From positions 496,001 to 560,000 of the forward strand of contig JBDHWQ010000001.1 in the NCBI GenBank assembly GCA_039810245.1: a DNA stretch of 64,000 nucleotides, written 5' to 3'. The notes under the pieces are model-generated. The model searched no databases. It worked only from the letters and a program-made list of their open reading frames with translations, and was not told the origin of the DNA. Origin of the DNA: CALDSL01 sp039810245. GTDB taxonomy: Bacteria; Chloroflexota; Anaerolineae; Anaerolineales; Anaerolineaceae. The position numbers were made by a program, and so were the translations under genes. This document shows positions 1-8,300 of this stretch, one piece after another (positions within the stretch are counted from its first letter, which is position 1; every line of letters begins with the position of its first letter).

Positions 1-68
1 GGGTTGCTCAGCTCCGCGAATACTTCCTGCACCTGTTTTAAAATGCCGTCATCCAGAATTTTCGCCAT
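1..68 (-). CDS. Thioredoxin/glutaredoxin-like protein, N-terminal fragment (runs off the left edge)
   Basis: Only the first 22 codons are in the window, starting at an ATG at 68-66 behind a good ribosome-binding site (GGGAGAAACGG). The visible residues, MAKILDDGILKQVQEVFAEL followed by SNP, resemble the opening of protein disulfide oxidoreductase / glutaredoxin-like proteins, in which a short helix precedes the first thioredoxin-fold strand. The active-site Cys pair lies outside the window, so the family call is an inference from the N-terminal pattern alone. It is transcribed leftward, downstream of tsaD. Confidence 0.45.
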   Translation of the reverse strand, partial: MAKILDDGILKQVQEVFAELSN

Positions 69-178
69 CCGTTTCTCCCTATCATTTTGCCGGCCCGCGT
101 GGGGCCGGATCAGATCTGCCACAACCCGAATTATGGCCGATTTCGGCGAAAAAGGGAAATGGAAACACGGGTGGTTTC
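69..178. other. Intergenic region between tsaD and the redox gene, with a GC hairpin
   Basis: About 110 bases without a gene. A 7-bp GC stem (CCGGCCC / GGGCCGG) lies at 90-108. It has no T-run on either strand, so it is not a convincing intrinsic terminator. A CATAAT-like -10 candidate on the minus strand near 133 could serve the redox gene; no clear -35 was seen. Confidence 0.3.
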
Positions 179-1234
179 TTACACCTGCGACAGCGGCCAG
201 GTGGGCAGCACGTCGAGGTCGAGCGGGTCGCGCTGACCGGCGATAAAGCGGAAATAGCCGGCGGCGGCGATCATAGCGGCGTTATCCGTGCACAGCGCGA
301 GCTGCGGAATGTGCACCGGGAACTTGTGCTGCCCCAGGAAAGCCTCGCGCAGCGCTTTGTTGGCCGATACCCCGCCCGCCACCAGGATTTCCTTCGCGCC
401 AAACGTCTCCGCGGCGCGCAGGGTCTTGCTGAGCAGCACGTCCACCACCGCGCTCTGGAAGCTGGCCGCCAGGTCTTCGACCGGCAGGCGCTTGCCCTCT
501 TCTTCGAACTGTCGCACCACGCGCAGCACAGCCGTCTTCAGCCCGCTGAACGAGAAATCCCAGGTGCCATCCAGCCGCGCGCGCGGGAAGTGAAACGCCT
601 CGGGGTTGCCCGTCTGCGCCGCTTTCTGGATCGACGGCCCGCCGGGGTATGGAAGGCCCAGCAGCCGAGCCACCTTATCGAAGGCCTCACCGGAAGCGTC
701 GTCGAGCGTGGCGCCCAGGCGCTTATACTGCAAATGCCCGGTGACCAGGTTCAGCTCAGAGTGCCCGCCGGAAACCAGCAGCGCCAGCAGCGGGAACTGC
801 GGCGCAGGCGGCGGATTTTGCAGGTCGGCCGGGTGCACCCAGGCCGAGTAAATATGGCCTTCAAGGTGATTGACCCCGATCAGCGGCAGGCCGCGCGCCA
901 AAGCCAGGCCCTTTGCGGTATTCATGCCCACCACCAGCGAGCCGGGCAGCCCCGGGCCGCGCGTCACTGCGATTGCGTCAATATCGGCCAGAGTCAGGTG
1001 CGCGCGCTGCAGGGCTTCTTCCACCACCGCGTGAATTGTGCGGATGTGCTGGCGCGAAGCCACCTCGGGGAATACGCCGCCGTACTTGGCGTGTATATCG
1101 ATCTGAGTAGCCACAACCGAAGAAAGCAGCGCGCGCCCGTTTTCGAGCACCGCTGCGGCGGTTTCATCACAGGATGATTCGATCCCCAGAATCCGCGCTG
1201 GGGGATAGATTTGCGCCGAGCCAGAAGGTTCCAT
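179..1234 (-). CDS. tsaD: tRNA N6-adenosine threonylcarbamoyltransferase TsaD
   Basis: TsaD transfers the threonylcarbamoyl group from TC-AMP to A37 of ANN-decoding tRNAs, making t6A in the cytoplasm. The 351 residues match the usual length. The N-terminal ASKHA phosphate loop is present (GIESSCDETAAAV, about 17-29). The metal-binding HLEGH motif is at 123-127, and a late DNAAM motif supplies the Asp ligand. The ATG at 1234 has no Shine-Dalgarno; instead a TAAAAT box (1246-1241) ends six bases upstream, suggesting a leaderless transcript. Sua5, which makes the TC-AMP substrate, is encoded at 30132-30752 in this window. An M24 peptidase gene lies 39 bases upstream on the same strand. Confidence 0.96.
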   Translation of the reverse strand: MEPSGSAQIYPPARILGIESSCDETAAAVLENGRALLSSVVATQIDIHAKYGGVFPEVASRQHIRTIHAVVEEALQRAHLTLADIDAIAVTRGPGLPGSLVVGMNTAKGLALARGLPLIGVNHLEGHIYSAWVHPADLQNPPPAPQFPLLALLVSGGHSELNLVTGHLQYKRLGATLDDASGEAFDKVARLLGLPYPGGPSIQKAAQTGNPEAFHFPRARLDGTWDFSFSGLKTAVLRVVRQFEEEGKRLPVEDLAASFQSAVVDVLLSKTLRAAETFGAKEILVAGGVSANKALREAFLGQHKFPVHIPQLALCTDNAAMIAAAGYFRFIAGQRDPLDLDVLPTWPLSQV

Positions 1235-1240
1235 AGGGGT

Positions 1241-1246
1241 ATTTTA
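1241..1246 (-). promoter_or_regulatory. Leaderless-type -10 box of tsaD
   Basis: TAAAAT on the minus strand, followed by six bases (ACCCCT) and the tsaD ATG. Transcription would start at or next to the start codon. No good -35 was found. The same arrangement recurs at 20328, 47904 and 47958. Confidence 0.5.
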
Positions 1247-1273
1247 ACCGATTAATGGCACGGAGACCAACGA

Positions 1274-2509
1274 TTACCCTCTCACCGGCAGCAACAGGTC
1301 CATAGGGTAATCCGCCAGGATCTCAAACCGGCCATCCGGGCGGGCGTAATAGGTATTTTCCAGGCGCACGCCCATCCCGCGCTCGGGATAATACAAGCCT
1401 GGCTCCAGGGTGAAGACCATTCCGGGCTGCAGGGTGTCGAGGGTAGGCCCGTACAGGCGGAACCAGGGGCGCTCGTGGATGTTGAGACCAACCCCATGCC
1501 CCAGCCCATGTGGAAAGCCGATTTCCGTGTCCGGGGTGCTCAGCATCGTGGGGTGGCCCTGCGCCTCGAACAGCTCACACGCCAGGCGCTGGATCGCGGC
1601 GCAGTCCGCGCCGACCGCCAGCGCGCTTTCCAGCTTGCGGTAGACGGTAAACACATCTTCATACAATCGCTGCGCCTCGTCCGTGGCGTAGCCCAGGCAC
1701 CAGGTGCGGGTGAAGTCGTAGAAATACCCGCCGCCCGATTCGCACGGAAAAATATCGAAGACGATGGTCTGCCCCAGCCGCAGCGGGTCGGAAGGCGTGC
1801 CCAGCGAGTGCGGTACGCCGGCGTCGCGCCCGATGGCGAAAATCGTGTGCTCAGGGTCCTCGGCCCCGGCCTCCGCCAGCCACAGGCGAATGCGCTTATG
1901 CGCGTCGCCGATGGTCAGTGCGCGGCCGTCCGCGTCCACCAGCACGCCATCGCGCGCCCGCTGTGACGTCAGCCACTCCGCCAGTCGCGCCACCACCCCG
2001 GTGGTCACCTGCCCCATGCGCCGGGTGCGCTCCACCTCGTCCGCGTCCTTGGTCAGCATGGCTTCGAGGATGAACTCCTCGCGCAGGTCGCCGCCGATCT
2101 CCAGCCCGGGCAGCAGCGCGCGCAGGTGGGTGAATACGCTGTGCGCCAGCCCGGCGTCGATCATCCCGTATAGAATCATGCGACCGGCCTGCACCCCGGC
2201 CTGCGCCAGCATGCGCTGGTAACGCAGCGCCAGCAGCAGGCCCGGGTCGCCTCCCGCCTGGCGATACAGCTCGGCGTAGGGAATACTGCTGTACGGGCGG
2301 GTTTCTAGCCCGGTGCGCGCGGCCTCGTCACGCTCCATGCCATTGTAAAACAGCACTGGCGGCGCGCCGCGCACCTTCAGCACGTCGCCGTGGGTCACAT
2401 TGGTCACGCCGGTCATGTACACCATGGCCGGGTTATGCGACGCCGCCCCGGTGATCAGGATGGCATCCACGTTTTTATCTTGCATCAAACGGTCGAGGTC
2501 AGAGCGCAT
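1274..2509 (-). CDS. M24 family metallopeptidase (Xaa-Pro aminopeptidase type)
   Basis: A 411-residue protein with a creatinase-like N-terminal domain (about 1-165) and a pita-bread M24 catalytic domain. The five metal ligands expected of M24 can be placed: the Asp residues in VFDIFP and YDFTRTW, the His in HGLGHGVGLNIHE, and Glu in FTLEPGLYY and VRLENTYY. These enzymes remove N-terminal residues before proline from short peptides in the cytoplasm; exact specificity cannot be read here. The ATG at 2509 is supported by AAAGGA six bases upstream. It shares a divergent promoter region with the gene starting at 2578. Confidence 0.9.
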   Translation of the reverse strand: MRSDLDRLMQDKNVDAILITGAASHNPAMVYMTGVTNVTHGDVLKVRGAPPVLFYNGMERDEAARTGLETRPYSSIPYAELYRQAGGDPGLLLALRYQRMLAQAGVQAGRMILYGMIDAGLAHSVFTHLRALLPGLEIGGDLREEFILEAMLTKDADEVERTRRMGQVTTGVVARLAEWLTSQRARDGVLVDADGRALTIGDAHKRIRLWLAEAGAEDPEHTIFAIGRDAGVPHSLGTPSDPLRLGQTIVFDIFPCESGGGYFYDFTRTWCLGYATDEAQRLYEDVFTVYRKLESALAVGADCAAIQRLACELFEAQGHPTMLSTPDTEIGFPHGLGHGVGLNIHERPWFRLYGPTLDTLQPGMVFTLEPGLYYPERGMGVRLENTYYARPDGRFEILADYPMDLLLPVRG

Positions 2510-2534
2510 GGGGATTCCTTTGAGAGGGTTGATT

Positions 2535-2545
2535 GCTATAATAGC
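2535..2545. promoter_or_regulatory. Palindromic -10 element between divergent genes
   Basis: GCTATAATAGC reads as a -10 box on both strands (TATAAT rightward at 2537-2542, TATTAT leftward). It sits between the leftward M24 gene and the rightward gene at 2578, so it may serve both. No consensus -35 was recognised on either side. Confidence 0.45.
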
Positions 2546-2577
2546 ATAAGTCTATTTCCCTCAGCGAGCCGCACAGG

Positions 2578-3030
2578 ATGAAAATTGCCGTCAAAATCCT
2601 CGCGCTGCTCTTTTCCAGCCGGGTGGATGTGCTGATCACCACCATACTGCTCGCGCCCTGAGCGTGGTACAGCAACGCCACGGACAACGATGGGCCGTTC
2701 TTTCCACCGCCGCTGGTAGCGCTGCTGATGGTAGCGTTGCCGCTGGCCGCGCTAATCTTCCCGCTGCAGGCGCTGGTGGCGTTGTACGAGCTGCTGCGCC
2801 GGCGCAGCATAGAGCGCTGGTGGGTGGCTATCGCGGCGATCGGTGGCACGCTGGCGGGCATGTTGTGGTGGAGAGTTATTCAGTCCAGCCAGGCGGAAGC
2901 ATCGCTGGTGGTGGTTCTGTCAGGCGCCGCCTTGTTTCAATCCTTCACCGCATTTGGCTGCTACATGCTCGTGGATCGGTTCGCGCCGGATGCAATCCGC
3001 AGCCTGACCAGGGCCTTCCGCGCGCGCTAG
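2578..3030 (+). pseudogene. Small membrane protein interrupted by an in-frame TGA
   Basis: An ATG at 2578 opens a frame of 27 codons beginning MKIAVKILALLF and ending at TGA 2659-2661. The same frame resumes at once (AWYSNATDNDGPF) and continues for another 123 codons to 3030. The whole would be a roughly 150-residue protein with three or four hydrophobic segments (about 1-27, 49-70, 83-100 and 110-128). Reading through the TGA as Trp gives a smooth sequence, so a Trp-to-stop mutation or a base error is the simplest reading. A short product from the ATG at 2728 is possible. The next gene on the other strand is selA, which makes selenocysteine recoding worth excluding. The family was not recognised. 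Confidence 0.55.
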
Positions 3031-3036
3031 AGCGTA

Positions 3037-4419
3037 TTAACGCGCCGCTTTCGCGCTGAGCCCAGCCGCCAGCGCTTCGCGCACCACCGCCAGCAGCGCT
3101 GCATCCTGCCCGGGGAGCACGGTGCGCGGGTCGAAGGCGACCTGCCCGGCTTCCACGCGGGCGACCACCGCCGGCTGCGCGCCGCGCAGGCGCGCCAAAA
3201 AGCGGTTGGGCTGCGCCACGTCCAGCGCCAGCAGCGCGGTGGGCAGCGTTTCTTCCGGCAGGCTGCCCCCTCCCACCGTTGAGCGCCCTTCGATCACCTG
3301 TCCCACCCCCAGCGCGGCGCACCAAGCTTCCGCGCGGTGGCGTATCGCTTCCAGCGGCAGGGCCATCATGCGCCAGACCGGGATTTCGCGTAGCGCTTCA
3401 TCTTTCAAGTAATGCGCCAGTGTGGCGGCCAGCGCCGCCAGGCACAGCTTATCGGCGCGCACGGCACGCGCCAGCGGGTGCTTCTTGACCTTTGCCAGCA
3501 AATCAGCGCGCCCAACCAGAATGCCCGCCTGCGGGCCGCCCAGTAGCTTATCGCCGGAAAAGCACACCAGGTCTGAACCGGCCGCCAGCGATTCCTGTAC
3601 CGTAGGCTCGTGCGCCAGCCCGAAGGCAGCGGTATCCAGCAGCGCGCCCGAGCCGTTGTCGTCCAGCAGCGTCACGCCGCGCTCGTGCGCCAGTTGCGCC
3701 ACCTCGGCCAGCGCCGGCTCGGCGGTGAAGCCAATTATGCGAAAATTGGAGGAGTGCGCGTGCATCACCAGCCCGGCCGGCGCGCCCGGCGCGTCCAGCG
3801 CGGCGGCGTAATCGTCCAGGTGCACGCGGTTGGTGGTGCCCACTTCCACCAGCCGCGCCCCGGACTGCGCCATTACATCCGGCACGCGGAAGCCGCCGCC
3901 AATTTCCACCAACTGGCTGCGCGCGATCACCACCCGCCGGCGCTTTGCCAGCGCGCTGAGCGCCAGCAGCACCGCGGCGGCGTTGTTATTCACCACCAGC
4001 GCGGCCTCGGCACCGGTCAGGCGCTGCAGCAGCGCCTCGGCGTGCACCCCCCGCGAGCCGCGCGCGCCGCGCTCCAGGTCGTATTCCAGCGTGGAGTAAC
4101 CCGCCGCGGCAGCCTGTATGGCGGCCACGGCCGCCGCGCTCAGCGGGGCGCGCCCCAGGTTGGTGTGCAGCACCACGCCAGTGGCGTTGATCACCCCCGC
4201 CAGCGTGGGGCGCAGCCAGCCAGCCAGCCGTTCCTCCGCGCGGGCCAGGATTTCCTCGCGCCCGGGCAGTGACGCATCGCCGGTGCTGGAACGGATATCG
4301 GCCAGTACCCCGCGGACGGCGTCCAGCAGCAGCGGGCGGCCGTACTGCGCCGCCAGCCCGCCGGCGGCATCCATCTGCAAGAGCTGCTCCACCGAAGGCA
4401 GCCCGCGCAGGTCAGTCAT
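3037..4419 (-). CDS. selA: L-seryl-tRNA(Sec) selenium transferase SelA
   Basis: SelA is the PLP enzyme that converts Ser-tRNA(Sec) to Sec-tRNA(Sec) with selenophosphate. The 460 residues match the family length. An N-terminal helical domain (about 1-60) is followed by the aminotransferase-like fold containing INATGVVLHTNLGRAPLS. The PLP lysine is Lys291 within SGDKLLGGPQAG. The start overlaps the upstream membrane gene by eight bases, so the two are probably co-transcribed. No selB, selD or tRNA-Sec gene is in the window, so they must be elsewhere if the pathway works. Confidence 0.95.
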   Translation of the reverse strand: MTDLRGLPSVEQLLQMDAAGGLAAQYGRPLLLDAVRGVLADIRSSTGDASLPGREEILARAEERLAGWLRPTLAGVINATGVVLHTNLGRAPLSAAAVAAIQAAAAGYSTLEYDLERGARGSRGVHAEALLQRLTGAEAALVVNNNAAAVLLALSALAKRRRVVIARSQLVEIGGGFRVPDVMAQSGARLVEVGTTNRVHLDDYAAALDAPGAPAGLVMHAHSSNFRIIGFTAEPALAEVAQLAHERGVTLLDDNGSGALLDTAAFGLAHEPTVQESLAAGSDLVCFSGDKLLGGPQAGILVGRADLLAKVKKHPLARAVRADKLCLAALAATLAHYLKDEALREIPVWRMMALPLEAIRHRAEAWCAALGVGQVIEGRSTVGGGSLPEETLPTALLALDVAQPNRFLARLRGAQPAVVARVEAGQVAFDPRTVLPGQDAALLAVVREALAAGLSAKAAR

Positions 4420-4807
4420 GCGCGCTTTCTTTGGGCTTGAAGCGCGTGCGTTCGTACATGCGCAGCAGCAGCTCGATCACCAGAATTCCGATGGCCAGGA
4501 AACCGGCCAGCGCCGGGTTGAGCACTTTGCCCATTTGCAGCCAGGCCAGCAGGTCGGCGAAGATACCTACCATCAGCGCCTCGCGCACCGCAATGCCGAT
4601 TTCGGCCGGCGGATCACTGGGGAAACGCCGGTGCAGGAAGGCGATCAGCGGCAGCGAGGTGCCGCTGGCAGCCAACGTAAGCAGGAAGAAGAACAGCCAG
4701 CGAGGCAGCATGGTGGGCAGCGTGGTCAGCACCAGCAGCACCAGTCCCCCCCACCCGATCATTGCCAGCAGCAGACCCATGAGAAAGATCGGTAGAAACG
4801 GCAGCAT
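4412..4807 (-). CDS. Small multi-pass membrane protein upstream of selA
   Basis: A 131-residue, very hydrophobic protein with about four predicted membrane segments (roughly 3-28, 35-57, 78-94 and 97-115) and a basic, charged C-terminal tail. No enzyme motif is visible and the family was not recognised. The ATG at 4807 has AGGAGA eight bases upstream. A TATAAT box on the minus strand lies at 4842-4837, giving a leader of roughly 25 bases. Its 3' end overlaps selA by eight bases, suggesting translational coupling, but a role in selenium metabolism would be guesswork. Confidence 0.7.
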   Translation of the reverse strand: MLPFLPIFLMGLLLAMIGWGGLVLLVLTTLPTMLPRWLFFFLLTLAASGTSLPLIAFLHRRFPSDPPAEIGIAVREALMVGIFADLLAWLQMGKVLNPALAGFLAIGILVIELLLRMYERTRFKPKESAHD

Positions 4808-4859
4808 GATTGTTCTCTCCTGTTTGGTATAAGTACATTATAGCGCAGCGCAGGCATCC

Positions 4860-5060
4860 GGCGAGGAAGTTCAACGGCAAAGCAAGCAAAGAACGCAAAG
4901 AAAACAAAGCCAGAATCTTATACCGACACAAATATGCAATTACCCTGCCAGTTCCCATCTATTTTTCTTCCTGCATTTCTTCGCGTCTATCCTGTCTCCT
5001 TCGCGTCTTCGCGTTTCAAGATTTCCCCTCCCCAAATCCCCCTACAACACTCCAATTCAG
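4860..5060. repeat. Degenerate CGCAAAG / CTTCGCG-type repeat tract
   Basis: No gene is seen here. The left part is built from CAAAG units (AAGCAAAGAACGCAAAG, about 4884-4900). The right part carries CTTCGCGTC units (4978-4987 and 4998-5016, the second reading CCTTCGCGTCTTCGCG). These are roughly complementary in character, so the tract resembles a decayed, possibly inverted dispersed repeat. A similar stretch occurs at 54996-55020. Confidence 0.4.
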
Positions 5061-5089
5061 TTGACCCGCGAATTTCTTTGTGGTACACT
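5061..5089 (+). promoter_or_regulatory. Sigma70-type promoter of the metH operon
   Basis: TTGACC (5061-5066) and TACACT (5084-5089) are separated by 17 bases. Transcription would start near 5096, shortly before the SAM riboswitch aptamer. Confidence 0.75.
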
Positions 5090-5127
5090 ATCTCCAATAC
5101 GATATTTGGATGGCGAAAGCCAACCCA

Positions 5128-5242
5128 CTCATCCAGAGAGGCGGAGGGACCGGCCCTGTGAAGCCTCGGCAACCACTGCAAGACAGCATGGTGCCAATTC
5201 CGGCAGAAACTCGCCCACTAGGGGCAACTTCTGGAAGATGAG
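5128..5242 (+). promoter_or_regulatory. SAM-I (S-box) riboswitch aptamer
   Basis: The conserved S-box core is readable in order: AGAGAGGCGGAGGGACCGGC, then CCTGTGAAGCC, CGGCAACC, GGTGCCAATTCC and the closing AAGATGAG. P1 forms between CTCATC (5128-5133) and GATGAG (5237-5242). S-box RNAs bind S-adenosylmethionine and usually terminate transcription when it is abundant. The terminator 22 bases downstream and the metH start behind it fit an OFF switch for methionine synthesis. Confidence 0.95.
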
Positions 5243-5264
5243 GGTGAAACGCTCTATTGCGCGT

Positions 5265-5293
5265 GCCTCTCATTCTAGAGAGGCATTTTTGTT
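5265..5293 (+). terminator. Riboswitch-controlled intrinsic terminator
   Basis: A perfect 7-bp stem GCCTCTC / GAGAGGC (5265-5271 and 5278-5284) with a six-base loop is followed by ATTTTTGTT. It lies between the SAM aptamer and the metH ribosome-binding site, in the expression-platform position. Confidence 0.9.
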
Positions 5294-5312
5294 ATCCGTG
5301 GGAGGAAATGAC

Positions 5313-8300
5313 ATGCAACGAACCTACACAAACCGGAAATACCTGGACGCCCTCAAGCAGCGCGTATTGATCTTCGACGGCGCGATGGGAACCAGCCTGC
5401 AGAAAATGAACCTGACCCCCGCGGACTTTGGCGGCGAAGCCACCTTTGGCTGCAACGATTATCTCGTCATCAGCCACCCGCAGTCGGTGGAATCCGTGCA
5501 CCGTTCTTTCATGGAAGCCGGGGTGGACGTGCTGGAAACCGACACCTTCCGCGCCAATCGCCTGACTCTGGCGGATTATGGCCTGCAGGACCGCACCCGC
5601 GAGATCAATCACGCCGCGGCCGCGCTGGCGCGCCGTGTGGCGGATGAATTCAGCACGCCCGAACAGCCGCGCTTCGTGGCCGGTTCCATCGGCCCGTCCG
5701 GCAAGCTGCCATCCATGGACGACCCTGAGCTGTCCAACATCACCTTCGACCAGCTGGCCGAAGTGTTCAAAGAGCAGGCGTTGGGGCTGATCGAGGGTGG
5801 CGTGGATCTGCTGCTGGTAGAGACCTCGCAGGACATTCTCGAAGTGAAAGCCGCGCTGGATGGTATCGTGCGCGCCTTTGCGGAAAGCGGGCAGTCGCTG
5901 CCGGTGCAGGCCCAGGTGACGCTGGACGTGACCGGGCGCATGCTGTTGGGCACGGATATCAGTGCGGTGCTGGCGATTTTGGAGGGCTACCCCATTGACG
6001 TGATCGGCCTCAACTGCTCCACCGGGCCAGACTATATGCGCGAGCCCATCCGCTACCTGGGCGAGCACGCAACGCTGCCGGTGTCGTGCATCCCCAATGC
6101 CGGCCTGCCGCTCAACGTGGATGGCCAGGCAGTCTACCCGCTGGAGCCGGAACCGTTTGCCGAAGCGCTGGCCGAATACGTCGAAAAATTCGGTGTCAGC
6201 GTGGTGGGCGGCTGCTGCGGCACTACCCCCGCGCATCTGCGCGCGCTGGTGCAGCGCCTGGGGCGGCGCGCGCCGCTCGCGCGCCCGGAAAGCGCCCCGC
6301 CGCTGCTGGCCTCATCGGTGCAGGCCACGCCCATGCAGCAGGTTCCCAGCCCGTTCCTGATCGGCGAGCGGCTCAACACCCAGGGTAGCGCCAAATTCAA
6401 GAAGCTGGTGCTGGCCGAAGACCTGGACAGCATTCTGGAAATCGCGCGCCAGCAGATGGACAGCGGCGCGCACGGCCTCGACCTGTGTGTGGCGCTGACT
6501 GAGCGCGCCGACGAGGCGGACCTGATGCGCCGGGTGATCAAGACCCTGGCCCCGGTAGTGCGCGTGCCGCTGGTGTTTGACACCACCGAGCCGGACGTGA
6601 TGGAGATCGCGCTGCAGACCGCCCCCGGCCGCAGCCTGCTCAATTCCACCAACCTCGAAGCCGGCACGACCAAAGCTGAGCGCATTTTCGGGCTGGCCAA
6701 ACGCTACAACGCCGCCGTGATCTGCCTGACCATTGACGAAAGTGGCATGGCCAAGACGGCGCAGCGCAAGCTGGACGTGGCACGCCGGCTGTACGACCTG
6801 GCGACGGAGAAGTTTGGCCTGCAAGCCGGCGATCTGGTGTTCGACACGCTCACGTTCACCCTCGCCACTGGTGACCCCGAATTCGCCGATTCGGCGGTGG
6901 AGACCATCGAGGGCATTCGCCGCATCAAAGCCGAGTTGCCCGGGGTGCTCACCTCGCTGGGGGTCAGCAATGTGTCGTTTGGCTTATCGCCGGCGGCGCG
7001 CGCGGTGCTCAACAGCGTGATGCTCTACCACTGCGTACAGGCCGGGCTGGATATGGCCATCGTCAACCCCGCGCACATTACCCCCTACGCCGAAATTTCC
7101 GAGGCAGATCGCGCCCTGGCCGAAGACCTGATCTTCAACCGCCGGCCGGACGCGTTGCAGCGGCTGATCGAGCACTTCGAGCACGCCGGAGCCGGCGCCG
7201 CGAAGGTAGACACAAAGGCCGCGGCACTTCTGGAGATGACCCCGCAGCAGCGCTTGCACTGGCGCATCCTGCACCGTCAGAAAGAGGGCGTGGAGACCGA
7301 CATCGACGCGGTGATCCTGCCCCACCCGCAGGCGGAGCGCTCCGGCGCGGCGGTGGAGCTGCTCAACAATACCCTGCTGCCGGCGATGAAAGAGGTGGGC
7401 GACAAGTTCGGCGCGGGCGAGCTGATCCTGCCATTCGTGCTGCAGTCGGCCGAGGTGATGAAGAAATCCGTCTCCCACCTGGAGACCTACCTGGAACGGC
7501 TGGAAGGCGTGAGCAAAGGCACGATTGTGCTGGCCACCGTGTATGGCGACGTGCATGATATTGGCAAAAACCTGGTCAAGACGATTCTTTCCAATAACGG
7601 TTACACCGTAGTCGACCTGGGCAAGCAGGTCCCGGCTGAAACCATCATTAGCAAAGCAGTCGAGATTGGGGCCAGCGCCATCGGCCTGAGCGCGCTGCTG
7701 GTGAGCACCAGCAAGCAGATGCCGCTGATCATCAACGAGCTGCACCGCCGCGGGCTGAGCTTCCCGGTGCTGGTGGGTGGCGCGGCAATCAATAAGCGCT
7801 TTGGCCGGCGCATCCTTCAGACCGAAGATGGCAGCTTCTACACGCCGGGCGTATTCTACTGCAAAGATGCTTTCGAAGGGCTGGACACGATGGAGCAGTT
7901 GTGCGCCGCGGATCAACGCGCCGCGCTGCTGGAGCGCACCCGCGCCGAGGCCGAGCGCGAGCTGGGCCGCGCAATTAATAGCCGCCCGGCCGGCGAGCCC
8001 ACCGCGCCGCGCTCCGATGTGCCACCCGCGCCATCCATTCCGGCCGTGCCGGGCTGGGGGCCGCGCGTGGTGCGCTCGATGCCGCTGGAAGTCGTCTTCC
8101 AGCACCTGGCCAAGAACGAGCTTTTCCGCCTGAGCTGGGGCGCCAAGAATACCCACGGCGCCGAATGGGAAAAGCTGAGCGCCGAATACGAAGAGCGGCT
8201 GCAGTTCATGCTACGTGAAGCGCGCCAGGAAGGCTGGCTGCAGCCGCAGGGCGTGTACGGTTACTGGCCGGCCCAGTCGCAGGGTGATGCGCTGCTGGTC

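Noticed and set aside
90..108. GC-rich hairpin as the tsaD terminator
   Set aside because: No T-run follows it on the minus strand.
4..246. Rightward open frame of 80 codons at the left edge
   Set aside because: It is antisense to the redox gene start and the tsaD end, has no ribosome-binding site and resembles no protein.
5061..5312. In-frame 5' extension of metH
   Set aside because: It would translate the riboswitch and terminator; the ATG at 5313 has a proper ribosome-binding site.
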